DNA from: QHXN01 sp032162705
GTDB lineage: Bacteria; Acidobacteriota; Blastocatellia; Pyrinomonadales; Pyrinomonadaceae
Direction: 5' to 3'
Assembly (NCBI GenBank): GCA_032162705.1
Contig: JAVRON010000070.1
Coordinates: forward strand, 1 to 64,000
DNA length: 64,000 nucleotides
Part shown: piece after piece, positions 17,813-27,542 of the stretch
Layout of the letters: each line of letters starts with the position of its first letter
How positions within the stretch are numbered: position 1 is the stretch's first letter
Notes under the pieces: model-generated
The model's database searches: none
Seen by the model: the letters and a program-made list of their open reading frames with translations, nothing else
What the model was told of the DNA's origin: nothing
Translations under genes and position numbers: made by a program

Positions 17813-20347
17813 ATGTCTAAGATATTAATTGTTGATGATTCCTCCCTCAATCGCGAGTTGTTATTAAATCTCCTGGATTCTGAGCACCATCTCGTGTGCG
17901 AGGCTGCCGATGGCGCTGAGGCGTTGCAGGTGGCGCGCGCGGAGCGACCAGACCTCGTCATCAGCGACGTGCTCATGCCAACGATGGATGGCTACGAGTT
18001 CGTCCGACAGTTGCGCGCCGACCCCGTTATCGGCCAAACCCCTGTCATTTTTATTACCGGCAACTATCTGAGCCGCGAGGCGCGCGCCCTCGCCGCGTCC
18101 TGCGGAGTTTCCTCTATCCTTTACAGACCATGCAATAAGAAAGAGGTTCTTCATAGCATGGATACTGCCCTCGGAAGTGTCGAACATTCCGAGACGATTC
18201 CGCTGCTTGAGCGCGAAGAGTTTGACCGCGAGCACCTGCAACTGCTCACCGATACGCTCTCGGAAAAGTCGGATCAACTGAGTGCCGTGAACCTGAAGTT
18301 GACCGCGCTGATCGAACTGAGCCAGCGACTGGCTTCGGAACGTGATCCGCTGAAACTGTTGAACGAATACGCCCGCGTGGCGAGGGAGATCATCGGCGCG
18401 AAATGGAATGCCCTGGGCGTGCTCAGTGAAGATAGACTGACGCTACAACACTTCCACACCATCGGTCTGGATGATGAGACTGGCAAGCTCCTCAGTCCCC
18501 CGTCGCTTGAGGGCATGTTCGGCAAGTTGCTCAAGGATGGTCGCCCTTATCGCATCCGCATTCTCGACGGAGACCCACAGGCCGAAGGCTGGCCCTCAGA
18601 CTTCCCGCCCCTCTCATCATGCCTCAGCTTGCCGATCATCTTTCAGGAGCGGGTCTATGGATGGATTTGCCTCGCTAACAAGCTCGGCGCTCCGGAGTTC
18701 AGCGATGAAGATGAGCAGTTGGCCGTGACGCTCGTCACACAGATGGCCGCCGCTTATGAAAACGCGACTCTTTACAGCGCAGCCCTGCACCACACCAGCG
18801 AGTTGGAGCGGGAGATAGCCGAACGCGAGAAGGCGGAGCAGTCCCTGCGTGAGTCGGAAGTCCGCTATCGTCGGCTCTTCGAGGCCGCACGAGACGGAAT
18901 ACTTATTCTTGACGCCGCCACTCTAAAAATCACCGACGTGAATCCATTCATGACGGAGCTTTTGGGCTACTCACGCGACGAGTTTATGGGCAAGGAGCTT
19001 TGGGAGATCGGCTTCTTCGAGGATAAGAAGGCGAGTCAGGCTACGTTTCGAGAGTTGCAGAAGGCGGGCTATGTTCGGTACGCAGATTTGCCGCTTCAAA
19101 CCAAAGAGGGAAAGCCCTGGGAAGTGGAGTTTGTCAGCAACGTCTATGAACAGGACAGCCTTCAAGTTATTCAATGCAACATCCGCGACATCACGGAGCG
19201 CATGCTGACCGAGGAGTCGCGCGACCGCCTGGCGTCCATCGTCGAGTCGTCCGATGACGCTATCTTCTCGAAGAGCTTTGAGGGGGTAATCGCGAGTTGG
19301 AACGCGAGCGCGGAGAGGATGTACGGCTACACGGCTGCGGAGGCCATCGGGCAACACATCTCGTTCATCACACCGCCGGAGTGCGCCGAAGAACTGGCGG
19401 GCATTCTCCATAGTCTACAGTGCGGTGGGCGGTTCAGGCACCTGGAGACCATGCGGGTCAGGAAGGACGGGTCGAAAATTGATGTCTCAATCAGCATCTC
19501 CCCCATCATAGGTACTGAAGGGCGAGTCCTCGGCGCTTCGGCCATCGCCCGCGACATCACCGAGCGCAAGCGGGCGGACGCGGCGATGCGTGCAAAGAAA
19601 GAAGAGTTGTCGACGATGACGCAGCAATTCTGGCAGGCGTCCAAGCTGGCGACGATAGGCGAACTGACAGCGAGCATCGCGCACGAATTGAACAACCCGC
19701 TGGCGACCGTGTCCCTGCGAACGGAATCTCTGCTCGGACAATTTGCCGAAGGCGACCCGAAGCAGGGCGCGTTGAAGATCATCGAGCAAGAGGTCGAGCG
19801 CATGGCTAAGCTCGTTGGCAATCTTCTGCAATTCAGTCGTCGCAACCACCAGCAGATTTCTACAATAGATGTGTATCAAGAGATCGAGAATACGCTCGAC
19901 TTCATCGAACACCACCTGCGCAGCCACCAGATCAACGTGGTGCGCGAGTTTGCAGACACCCTCCCGACCCTTTATGCGGACAACCAGCAATTGCGACAGG
20001 TGTTTCTCAATTTGCTGACGAATGCGAGCGATGCCATGTCGCAGGGCGGAACACTGACGCTGCGTGTGACCGCGGGCCAAACGGAAGATGGCGCGGTCGC
20101 GGTGGTAATCGAATTTGCGGACACGGGGCCGGGGATCAAGCCCGAAGATTTATTGAAGGTCTGGGAGCCTTTCTTTACAACCAAGGCCGAAGGCAAAGGG
20201 ACGGGCCTCGGTCTCGCCATTTGTCGCCGTATCGTCGAAGAACATAAGGGTACGATCAACATCGAGAGCGAGGTCGGGAAGGGCACGACGGTGCGCATCA
20301 CGCTACCGGCATCGGAAGGAGAGGTACATGGAACTCGCGGCGTATGA
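17813..20347 (+). CDS. REC-GAF-PAS-PAS histidine kinase
   Basis: 844 residues, cytoplasmic. REC about 1-120 (VDDSS, Asp52 in ISDVLMPTMDG, Thr in FITGNY), but the conserved Lys is replaced by Arg in LYRPCN, so receiver signalling may be altered. GAF about 165-325, two PAS domains about 345-465 and 466-590, HisKA with IAHELNNPLATV (His624), HATPase about 725-840 (FADTGPGI, GTGLGLAI). The amino-terminal receiver suggests that its activity is set by an upstream relay. Its 3' end overlaps the next kinase gene by 20 bases, so expression is coupled. A weak ribosome-binding site precedes the ATG. GAF and PAS ligands cannot be told from sequence. Confidence 0.93.
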   Translation: MSKILIVDDSSLNRELLLNLLDSEHHLVCEAADGAEALQVARAERPDLVISDVLMPTMDGYEFVRQLRADPVIGQTPVIFITGNYLSREARALAASCGVSSILYRPCNKKEVLHSMDTALGSVEHSETIPLLEREEFDREHLQLLTDTLSEKSDQLSAVNLKLTALIELSQRLASERDPLKLLNEYARVAREIIGAKWNALGVLSEDRLTLQHFHTIGLDDETGKLLSPPSLEGMFGKLLKDGRPYRIRILDGDPQAEGWPSDFPPLSSCLSLPIIFQERVYGWICLANKLGAPEFSDEDEQLAVTLVTQMAAAYENATLYSAALHHTSELEREIAEREKAEQSLRESEVRYRRLFEAARDGILILDAATLKITDVNPFMTELLGYSRDEFMGKELWEIGFFEDKKASQATFRELQKAGYVRYADLPLQTKEGKPWEVEFVSNVYEQDSLQVIQCNIRDITERMLTEESRDRLASIVESSDDAIFSKSFEGVIASWNASAERMYGYTAAEAIGQHISFITPPECAEELAGILHSLQCGGRFRHLETMRVRKDGSKIDVSISISPIIGTEGRVLGASAIARDITERKRADAAMRAKKEELSTMTQQFWQASKLATIGELTASIAHELNNPLATVSLRTESLLGQFAEGDPKQGALKIIEQEVERMAKLVGNLLQFSRRNHQQISTIDVYQEIENTLDFIEHHLRSHQINVVREFADTLPTLYADNQQLRQVFLNLLTNASDAMSQGGTLTLRVTAGQTEDGAVAVVIEFADTGPGIKPEDLLKVWEPFFTTKAEGKGTGLGLAICRRIVEEHKGTINIESEVGKGTTVRITLPASEGEVHGTRGV

Positions 20348-23300
20348 AGAGGTGGAAGCTCTCAACACACTTCCGGCCCACAGGACGAGCAACATGATAA
20401 GCAGCAAGCTCGGACAAATACTGGTCGTTGACGATGAAGTCGAGTTGAAGAATGCTCTCGTCGAGATGCTCAATGCGCAGGGCTTTGACGCGCTGGGCTG
20501 CGCTTCGGGAGAAGACGCGCTCTCGGCGCTACGCAAGCAGAATTTCGACGTGCTGTTGAGCGATCTGATGATGCCGGAAATGGATGGGGTGACGTTACTG
20601 GGTAAAGCGCTTAAGATTGACCAGCACCTGGTCTGCATCATCATGACGGGACAGGGAACGATCCAGACCGCCATCGATGCGATGAAGGTCGGCGCATTCG
20701 ATTACGTGCTCAAGCCGTTCCGGCTGCAAGCTCTGCTGCCCGTGTTGACCCGCGCCATCAATGTGCGACGGCTGAACCAGGAAAACCTGCAACTGCGCGA
20801 GACCGTGGCGATTCACGAGCTGTGCCAGACCATCTCGTTCACCCTCGACCCGCAGACCGTGCTCAGCAAACTCGCCGATGCCGCGCAGCAACAGAGCGAA
20901 GCCGACGAGGTCTCCATCCTGCTGCCCACCGATGACGGGCGAGAGCTTTACGTGGCAGCCGTGCGCGGTGAGAATCGCGAGCGTTTGCTCGGCGAGCGCA
21001 TCCCGCTTGAGTTGAGCATCTCCAGTTGGGTGGCGCGCGAGCGCCTGCCGCTGCTATTGGAGGGACAGGTCAACGATGTCCGCTTTAAAGCCCTGTGGCC
21101 TCGCTCCGAAATCTCCTCCGCCATTCTGGTTCCCATGCAGATCGCCGGCAAATTGGTCGGCATCATCAACATCAACACTGTGAGCAGTCCTCGTCCCTTC
21201 ACGCTGGGACAGATGAAAGCCCTGACCATTCTGGCGAGCACCGCGGCGGCTGCCTTGGAGAGCGCATCCCTCTACGTGCAAGTGCGACAGGCCGAAGAAA
21301 AATATCGATTGATTTTCGATAATGCTGTCGAGGGGATTTTCCAGTCGAGTCTTGAAGGGCGATTCATCACGGTCAATCCCGCACTGGCGCGCATCCTCGG
21401 CTACGACTCGCCCGAAGAAGTTTGTGAGACGATCACCGATATCACCCATCAACTCTACGTCGATCCCGCGCGCCAAGCGGAGGCCACTCGTCTACTGGAA
21501 GAGCAGGATGTCTTACAGGGCTTTGAGTTCGAGGCTTATCGCAAAGACGGCGAAAAAATCTGGCTGTCAGCGAACAGGCGTGCCGTCCGTAGCGGAAGCG
21601 GTGTGGAGCTTTATTGGGAAGGCAGCCTCGAAGATATCACGGAGTACAAGCAGGCCGCCGCCGCACTCCAAGCCAGCGAAGAGCGCTACCGTGATCTGGT
21701 AGAAAACGCACGCGACATCATCTATACCCACGATTTGGAGGGCAACTACACCTCAATCAACAAAGCATGCGAGCGGATCACCGGCTACACCCGCGAAGAA
21801 ACTCTCAGCCTGAGTCTCAAGCAAGCGGTCGCGCCTGAGTATCTTGAGAAGGCGCGCTGGATAACCAGCGGAAAGCTCATGGGTGAAGAAGGAAAATTCT
21901 ATGACCTTGAGATTATCGCGAAGGACGGACACCGGATTGCGGTTGAGGTCAATGCTCGTATGGTCTTTCAGGATGATGTCCCCGTCGGCGTGCAGGGCAT
22001 CGCACGCGACATTACGGAGCGCAAGCAGGCGGAGGCAAGGCTGCGGGAAAGTGAGGAGAAGTATCGCAGTATTGTGGAAACGGCGAATGAAGGGATATGC
22101 CTCATTAATGCCGAGGCGTGTGCCAGCTTCGTCAACCAGCAGATGGCTACGATGCTGGGCTACACGGTCGCGGAGATGCTGGGGCGACCGGTTCTCGACT
22201 TCATCTTTCCGGCTGACTCAGCCGCTGCGGAGCTGAAAGTTGCGCAGTTCCAGCAGAACGCTTCCGATACGGGTGAGTTTCGCCTACGGCGGAAAGACGG
22301 TTCGGCCGTCGTCACGCTCTACAACGCCACGCCGACTAAGGATCAAGCGGGCGAGGTCGTCGGCTTCCTCTCGATGTTCATCGACATCACCGAGCGCAAA
22401 CGCGCCGAGGAAGAGTTATTCCAATCCGAGCAACGCTACCGGCTTCTCTTTGAAAGAAATCCACAGCCGATGTGGGTCTTCGATCTGGAGACGCTGGCTT
22501 TTCTCGAAGTTAACAATGCTGCCATCCATCACTACGGGTATGCGCGAGAAGAATTCCTGGCAATGACCATTAAAGACATTCGTCCCGCGGAGGATGTTCC
22601 GGCTCTGCTCGACAATGTCTCAAGGTATAGGCCGCAACTTGAAGAAGCAGGCATCTGGAAACACAAGAAGAAGGACGGCACGACCATTGACGTGGAGATC
22701 ACTGCTCACGAATTAACTTTTTACAGAAGACCCGCTCAGCTTGTCCTGGCTTATGACGTGACCGAACGAAGGTCTCTGGAGGAACAGCTACGCCAATCGC
22801 AGAAATTAGAAGCCGTCGGACAGTTAGCCGGCGGTGTCGCGCACGACTTCAACAACTTGTTGACGGTCATTACAGGTTACAGCGATCTCAGCTTGCGACG
22901 GCTTGATAAGGACAACCCCATACGTCCGAACCTTGAGGAGATCAAGAAGGCTGGCGAGCGCGCGGCCTCTTTAACCCGTCAACTCCTGGCCTTCAGCCGT
23001 AAACAGGTGCTCCAACCAAAGGCGCTCAAACTTAATGTCATAGTGGATGACGTAAACAAGATGCTGCGCCGACTGATCGGTGAAGACATAGAGCTGCTGA
23101 CGATGTTGGAACCCGGCTTAGGCCAGATCAGGGCCGATCCCGGCCAGATCGAACAGGTGATCTTAAATCTGTCATTAAATGCTCGTGATGCCATGCCGCA
23201 GGGCGGCAAGCTGACCATTGAGACGGCCAATGTTTATCTGGATGACCAGCATGCCAGACGGCACACAGCCATCCAGCCCGGACATTATGTGATGCTGGCG

Positions 23301-23936
23301 GTGAGCGACAACGGGTGTGGCATTGATGCCAAAATACAAGCGCGGATGTTCGAGCCGTTCTTTACCACTAAAGAGCAGGGGAAAGGCACAGGGCTTGGTC
23401 TCTCGACCGTGTACGGCATCGTCACGCAATCGGGCGGCCATCTCTGGGTCTATAGCGAGGTGGGGAAAGGCACGACCTTTAAAGTCTACCTGCCACGAGT
23501 AGATGAAGTCGTCGAATCGAAGGAGACTCGTGATACTCCGGTTGAGATAAGGCAGGGTCAAGAGACGGTGCTGGTCACTGAAGACGAAGAGCAGGTGCGG
23601 CAGATGATCCGAATGATTCTTGAGATGAATGGCTATCATGTTTTGGAGGCCAGCAGCGGTGATGAAGCGCTGGCAATCTACAAGCAGCACGAGGGTCAGA
23701 TTGATCTGATTATGACGGATGTGGTGATGCCGCAGATGAGTGGACGAGAGTTGGCCCAGAGCCTGGAGATTTTACATCCCAACATCAAAGTGCTCTACAT
23801 GTCCGGTTACACCACCGATGCCATCGTGCGTCATGGCCTGCTGGAGCAAGAGATAGCTTTTCTTCAAAAACCGTTTGCGCCGGACGCTTTGATCCGCAAG
23901 GTACGTGAGGTGCTGGACGCGCCACAGCAGGGTTAG
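20328..23936 (+). CDS. REC-GAF-4xPAS-HK-REC hybrid histidine kinase
   Basis: 1202 residues. REC1 about 28-145 (VDDEV, Asp79 in LSDLMMPEMDG, Lys in VLKPF), GAF about 165-325, four PAS domains about 330-820 with ITERKQAE-type linkers, HisKA of the GGVAHDFNNLLTVI class (His839), HATPase about 935-1060 (DNGCGID, GTGLGLSTVYG), REC2 about 1075-1195 (TEDEEQVR, Asp1131 in MTDVVMPQMSG, Lys in LQKPF). The REC at both ends suggests input from one relay and output to another. The start is strong: AAGGAGAGG lies just before ATG 20328, inside the end of the preceding gene. No transmembrane segment was seen. Confidence 0.94.
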   Translation: MELAAYEEVEALNTLPAHRTSNMISSKLGQILVVDDEVELKNALVEMLNAQGFDALGCASGEDALSALRKQNFDVLLSDLMMPEMDGVTLLGKALKIDQHLVCIIMTGQGTIQTAIDAMKVGAFDYVLKPFRLQALLPVLTRAINVRRLNQENLQLRETVAIHELCQTISFTLDPQTVLSKLADAAQQQSEADEVSILLPTDDGRELYVAAVRGENRERLLGERIPLELSISSWVARERLPLLLEGQVNDVRFKALWPRSEISSAILVPMQIAGKLVGIININTVSSPRPFTLGQMKALTILASTAAAALESASLYVQVRQAEEKYRLIFDNAVEGIFQSSLEGRFITVNPALARILGYDSPEEVCETITDITHQLYVDPARQAEATRLLEEQDVLQGFEFEAYRKDGEKIWLSANRRAVRSGSGVELYWEGSLEDITEYKQAAAALQASEERYRDLVENARDIIYTHDLEGNYTSINKACERITGYTREETLSLSLKQAVAPEYLEKARWITSGKLMGEEGKFYDLEIIAKDGHRIAVEVNARMVFQDDVPVGVQGIARDITERKQAEARLRESEEKYRSIVETANEGICLINAEACASFVNQQMATMLGYTVAEMLGRPVLDFIFPADSAAAELKVAQFQQNASDTGEFRLRRKDGSAVVTLYNATPTKDQAGEVVGFLSMFIDITERKRAEEELFQSEQRYRLLFERNPQPMWVFDLETLAFLEVNNAAIHHYGYAREEFLAMTIKDIRPAEDVPALLDNVSRYRPQLEEAGIWKHKKKDGTTIDVEITAHELTFYRRPAQLVLAYDVTERRSLEEQLRQSQKLEAVGQLAGGVAHDFNNLLTVITGYSDLSLRRLDKDNPIRPNLEEIKKAGERAASLTRQLLAFSRKQVLQPKALKLNVIVDDVNKMLRRLIGEDIELLTMLEPGLGQIRADPGQIEQVILNLSLNARDAMPQGGKLTIETANVYLDDQHARRHTAIQPGHYVMLAVSDNGCGIDAKIQARMFEPFFTTKEQGKGTGLGLSTVYGIVTQSGGHLWVYSEVGKGTTFKVYLPRVDEVVESKETRDTPVEIRQGQETVLVTEDEEQVRQMIRMILEMNGYHVLEASSGDEALAIYKQHEGQIDLIMTDVVMPQMSGRELAQSLEILHPNIKVLYMSGYTTDAIVRHGLLEQEIAFLQKPFAPDALIRKVREVLDAPQQG

Positions 23937-23976
23937 TCAATGTCTCCCTCAAATTTTCCCTCACGGAGCATAAGCT

Positions 23977-25728
23977 ATGGTTAACGAAGGCGAAAACAAG
24001 GAGCATATCCTCGTCATTGACGATGATCCGGAGATCAGAAGCATTGTGTGCGGAATGTTGTCTGAAAGCTACAACTGTAAGGAAGCCAGTTCCGCCGAGG
24101 ACGCGCTTTCGATTCTCAAAAAGGAGAAATACGGGCTGGTCATCAGTGACATCAATATGGATGGCATCAGTGGACTAGAGATGACTCGACAAGTGAGGGC
24201 CATCGCGCCGGACACTGTGGTTATGATAATCAGCGGCGAACAAACTATTGAGAGCGCCATCGAAGCCCTGCGAGTTGGCGCTTTCGATTACATCATGAAG
24301 CCTTTCGACTTCGTGCATGTCGAGGGGGCTGTCCGACGTGCTCTCGAACATCATTCGTTGCTTGCGGCAAAACGTCGTCATGAGAATCACCTGGAAGAGT
24401 TGGTCAGGCAACGGACGGCAGAGTTGAATCACCTGGCTTATCACGATGCTTTGACTGACCTGCCCAATCGCACCTTATTTGAAGATCGCCTCACACAAGC
24501 ATTGATCCTGGCTGAGCGTAACCATCAGGCTCTGGGGGTGCTGTTCCTCTCTTTGGACGGGTTCAATAACGTTCACGATACGTTGGGACACGCCATCGGA
24601 GGCAGGTTGCTGCAAAAGGTCGCCGAACGGCTGAGACTCGGTGCTCATCAAGGCGAAACGGTCGCCCGCTTTGAAGGCGACGAATTCGCCCTGTTAGCGA
24701 CGCAAATCGGTGGAACAGAAGGTGAGAACGTGGTCGAGGTTATCTTTCAGATTAATGAATCGCTGCAATTACCATTTATCATCGACGATCAAGAACTCTT
24801 TATCACGGTCAGTATTGGAATCAGCCTCTACCCGAATGACGGCGCAGATGCCGCGACCCTGCTCAAGAATGCTAACGCTGCGCTCTATCGGGCCAGGGAG
24901 CAGGGGGGAAACAATTACCAATTCTATACGGCCGACATGAATGCCAAAGCCATGAAGCGTCTGGCATTGGAGAACAGTCTCCGAAGGGCCTTAGAGAGGA
25001 GTGAGTTCGAGGTCTACTACCAGCCTGTATTGGATATCAACCTCAGGAAGATTGTCGGGATGGAGGCGCTCATCCGCTGGCATCATCCTGAGTTGGGACT
25101 TGTTCAACCGGCGGAGTTTATCCCTCTGGCAGAAGATACAGGAATGATCGTGCCCATTGGCGAGTGGGTCTTACGCACTGCCTGTTTCCAAAGCAAGTCA
25201 TGGCAAGAGGCAGGTTTCGCCCCCCTGTCTTTGGCTGTGAATCTATCCGCACGACAATTCCAGCAACAAAATCTATCCGAAGTAATGGCGCGGATACTTC
25301 AAGAGACGGGACTTAATCCTCATCACCTTGAATTGGAGCTGACGGAAAGCTCCATCATGAAGAACGCTGAGTCTGCGGTGAGGACGCTCACTGGGCTAAA
25401 AGCTATGGGGGTCAAGATAGCGATTGATGATTTTGGTACAGGCTATTCTTCGCTCGGCTATCTGAAGCGTCTCCCGATAGACACTTTGAAAATAGATCGG
25501 TCTTTCGTGTGTGATATCACCACTGATCCTGATGATGCGGCGATTGTCATGGCTATCATCACACTGGCACACAATCTTAAATTAAAAGTGATCGCCGAGG
25601 GAGTAGGCAGCGAAGAACAACTGGGCTTTCTGCATCTGCTCAGGTGCGACGAATGGCAAGGTTTTCTGCATAGCAAACCACTGCCTGCTAAAGCTTTCAT
25701 GCAACTCCTGTCGGAAGAGGGAGCGTGA
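23977..25728 (+). CDS. REC-GGDEF-EAL c-di-GMP signalling protein, GGDEF degenerate
   Basis: 583 residues. REC about 8-125 (IDDDP, Asp58 in ISDINMDGISG, Lys in IMKPF), a short coiled linker, GGDEF domain about 150-315, EAL domain about 325-580. The GGDEF signature reads EGDEF (233-237), and the first metal-ligand position in the usual FLDLDGF motif is Ser (FLSLDGF), so cyclase activity is doubtful. The EAL half keeps EALIRW (Glu363), NLSARQF, ELTESS, DDFGTGYSSL, KIDRSFV and EGV, so it is a probable c-di-GMP phosphodiesterase. GGDEF may act as a GTP-binding regulator. It is the only recognisable enzymatic output in the surrounding receiver-kinase run, so lowering c-di-GMP is a plausible end effect of that network. 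Confidence 0.93.
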   Translation: MVNEGENKEHILVIDDDPEIRSIVCGMLSESYNCKEASSAEDALSILKKEKYGLVISDINMDGISGLEMTRQVRAIAPDTVVMIISGEQTIESAIEALRVGAFDYIMKPFDFVHVEGAVRRALEHHSLLAAKRRHENHLEELVRQRTAELNHLAYHDALTDLPNRTLFEDRLTQALILAERNHQALGVLFLSLDGFNNVHDTLGHAIGGRLLQKVAERLRLGAHQGETVARFEGDEFALLATQIGGTEGENVVEVIFQINESLQLPFIIDDQELFITVSIGISLYPNDGADAATLLKNANAALYRAREQGGNNYQFYTADMNAKAMKRLALENSLRRALERSEFEVYYQPVLDINLRKIVGMEALIRWHHPELGLVQPAEFIPLAEDTGMIVPIGEWVLRTACFQSKSWQEAGFAPLSLAVNLSARQFQQQNLSEVMARILQETGLNPHHLELELTESSIMKNAESAVRTLTGLKAMGVKIAIDDFGTGYSSLGYLKRLPIDTLKIDRSFVCDITTDPDDAAIVMAIITLAHNLKLKVIAEGVGSEEQLGFLHLLRCDEWQGFLHSKPLPAKAFMQLLSEEGA

Positions 25729-25804
25729 GCCAGCAGAGAGGCTCTCCTCTACCGTAAAAGGCTGGATGAATGACATGGGGTTGCGCGCCCGTGGAGGTGC
25801 AAAG

Positions 25805-26197
25805 TTGAAACGAACCATTTTTTACCTTGATGACGAAGTCGGGTGTTTGAGCCTCTTTCGGGAGACGTTTGGCGACAAATCCGACGTGCGCACGGCAACG
25901 ACTCTTAGTGAGGCACGCCGCCTGCTTGCCGAGCGTCCCGCCGACATTATCATCAGCGATCAAACCATGCCCGAAATCAAGGGCACGGAGTTTTTAAGCG
26001 AAGTAGCTATTGCTTATCCATTAAGCTACCGCGTGTTGCTGACAGGCAGCATACACTTGGGCAATGTCATCCCTGAGATAGGCACTGGCCTCGTTCATCT
26101 CTTTCTCCCAAAACCCTGGACGACACAAGACATAGAGGCGATGTTAGAACGCGCCAGCTTGTCTTTTGAGTTAAGGGCGAATGAATCCAACCGGTGA
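25805..26197 (+). CDS. Stand-alone receiver-domain protein (TTG start)
   Basis: 130 residues from the TTG at 25805, which has GGAGG seven bases upstream and begins exactly at the receiver (LKRTIFYLDDE). The frame also contains ATGs at 25766 and 25775, neither with a good ribosome-binding site. The receiver has Asp52 in IISDQTMPEIKG, Thr in LLTGSIH and Lys in LPKPW. The DQTMP and KPW motifs resemble the receivers of RpfG-type regulators, but no HD-GYP follows. Its stop shares a base with the ATG of the next REC kinase (TGATG), implying coupling; that kinase is the probable partner. Confidence 0.88.
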   Translation: MKRTIFYLDDEVGCLSLFRETFGDKSDVRTATTLSEARRLLAERPADIIISDQTMPEIKGTEFLSEVAIAYPLSYRVLLTGSIHLGNVIPEIGTGLVHLFLPKPWTTQDIEAMLERASLSFELRANESNR

Positions 26198-27474
26198 TGA
26201 ATGCTATGGATGTTCCCCTGTCTGAAAAGCGCGATACACGTATTCTCATCGTTGACGATGAGGAGCCAATACGAAATCTGTTCGCGAACTGCCTGGGCGA
26301 GCGCTACTCCTGTGTCACGGCGAGCGACGCAAACGAGGCTCTGCTGCGCCTCACCTGCGAAGAATTCGCGCTCGTGATCGCAGACGTGCAAATGCCCGGA
26401 CTCAACGGCGTCGAACTCCTACGGCGTGTCACCGAGCACTTTCCGGATACAGCCGTCATCATGGTTTCCGGCGTTGATCGCACGCAGCGCGTGCTGGATG
26501 CCCTCCGTCTCGGAGCTTACGACTATCTCGTCAAGCCCTGCGATTTGGACGTGCTCGAACATAGCGTGGAGCGCGCTCTGGAGAAGCGCGCGCTCTTACG
26601 CAATGCACAGCGTTATAAACAGGAGTTGGAAAGGCGTAATGCAGAACTTGCACAACGTCAAGCTGAACTGGAACGGTTGCAAATTCAGATGGTACACAGC
26701 GAGAAGATGGCTTCCTTAGGCCAACTCGCTGCGGGCGTGGCTCACGAACTGAACAACCCGGCTGGCTTCATCTACGGCAACATGGAGATTTTGAGCGCAT
26801 GCACTATCAAGCTCGAACGACTCCTGAGGTTTTACGACGATGCGCCGCTCTCGTCCTCTGTGGTAGTCGAGGCCGGCGCCATCAAAGGGGAGATGGATTA
26901 CGAGCATTTACTCGAAGACCTGAAGTCTATTATCGCCGACTGTCACCACGGGGCGGAACGCATCCGCGACATAGTGCAGAATCTGCGTCTCTTCTCGCGC
27001 CTCGATGAAGCCGAATTCAAGAAGGTAGACATCCACGAAGGAATCGAATCAACCATCCGCTTGGTGTCTCAATACTACGGCTCTGGCCGCACTGCGCTCG
27101 AACGCTACTATAACGATCTTCCGCTGGTGGATTGTTATGCCGGACAGTTGAATCAAGTGTGGATGAACCTCTTAACCAATGCGGCACAGGCGGGAGGTCG
27201 TGAAGGAAAGGTGCGCGTCACGACGCGCCGGGAAAACAACATGGCCGTCGTTTCGATCAATGACAACGGCGGTGGCATCGCGCCCGAACACCTCAAAAAA
27301 ATCTTCGATCCGTTCTTCACGACCAAACGAGTCGGCGAGGGAACAGGGCTGGGGTTATCCATCACGTACGGCATCATTGAACGTCATGGTGGCTCTATCA
27401 ATGTCGAAAGCCGCCTCGGTGAGGGCACGACATTTACGGTCATGATCCCGATTAACACCAACGTCCCCGCGTGA
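26197..27474 (+). CDS. REC-histidine kinase
   Basis: 425 residues. REC about 15-135 (VDDEE, Asp63 in IADVQMPGLNG, Lys in LVKPCD), a coiled coil about 140-175, HisKA with VAHELNNPAGFI (His183), HATPase about 300-420 (LLTNAAQAG N-box, DNGGGIAPEH, GTGLGLSITYG). It is cytoplasmic with no PAS or GAF, so control must come through the receiver. The start at ATG 26197 overlaps the preceding stop by one base; a GTG three bases earlier is an alternative. The following single receiver about 70 bases downstream may be its substrate. The NNPAGFI variant of the H-box is common in ZraS/NtrB-like kinases. Confidence 0.93.
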   Translation: MNAMDVPLSEKRDTRILIVDDEEPIRNLFANCLGERYSCVTASDANEALLRLTCEEFALVIADVQMPGLNGVELLRRVTEHFPDTAVIMVSGVDRTQRVLDALRLGAYDYLVKPCDLDVLEHSVERALEKRALLRNAQRYKQELERRNAELAQRQAELERLQIQMVHSEKMASLGQLAAGVAHELNNPAGFIYGNMEILSACTIKLERLLRFYDDAPLSSSVVVEAGAIKGEMDYEHLLEDLKSIIADCHHGAERIRDIVQNLRLFSRLDEAEFKKVDIHEGIESTIRLVSQYYGSGRTALERYYNDLPLVDCYAGQLNQVWMNLLTNAAQAGGREGKVRVTTRRENNMAVVSINDNGGGIAPEHLKKIFDPFFTTKRVGEGTGLGLSITYGIIERHGGSINVESRLGEGTTFTVMIPINTNVPA

Positions 27475-27542
27475 GCACGCTCTGGTAAAAGTGATGCGAC
27501 CGCTTACGCTTTAGACTATTTTGCAAAGGAGTTTTACATAAA

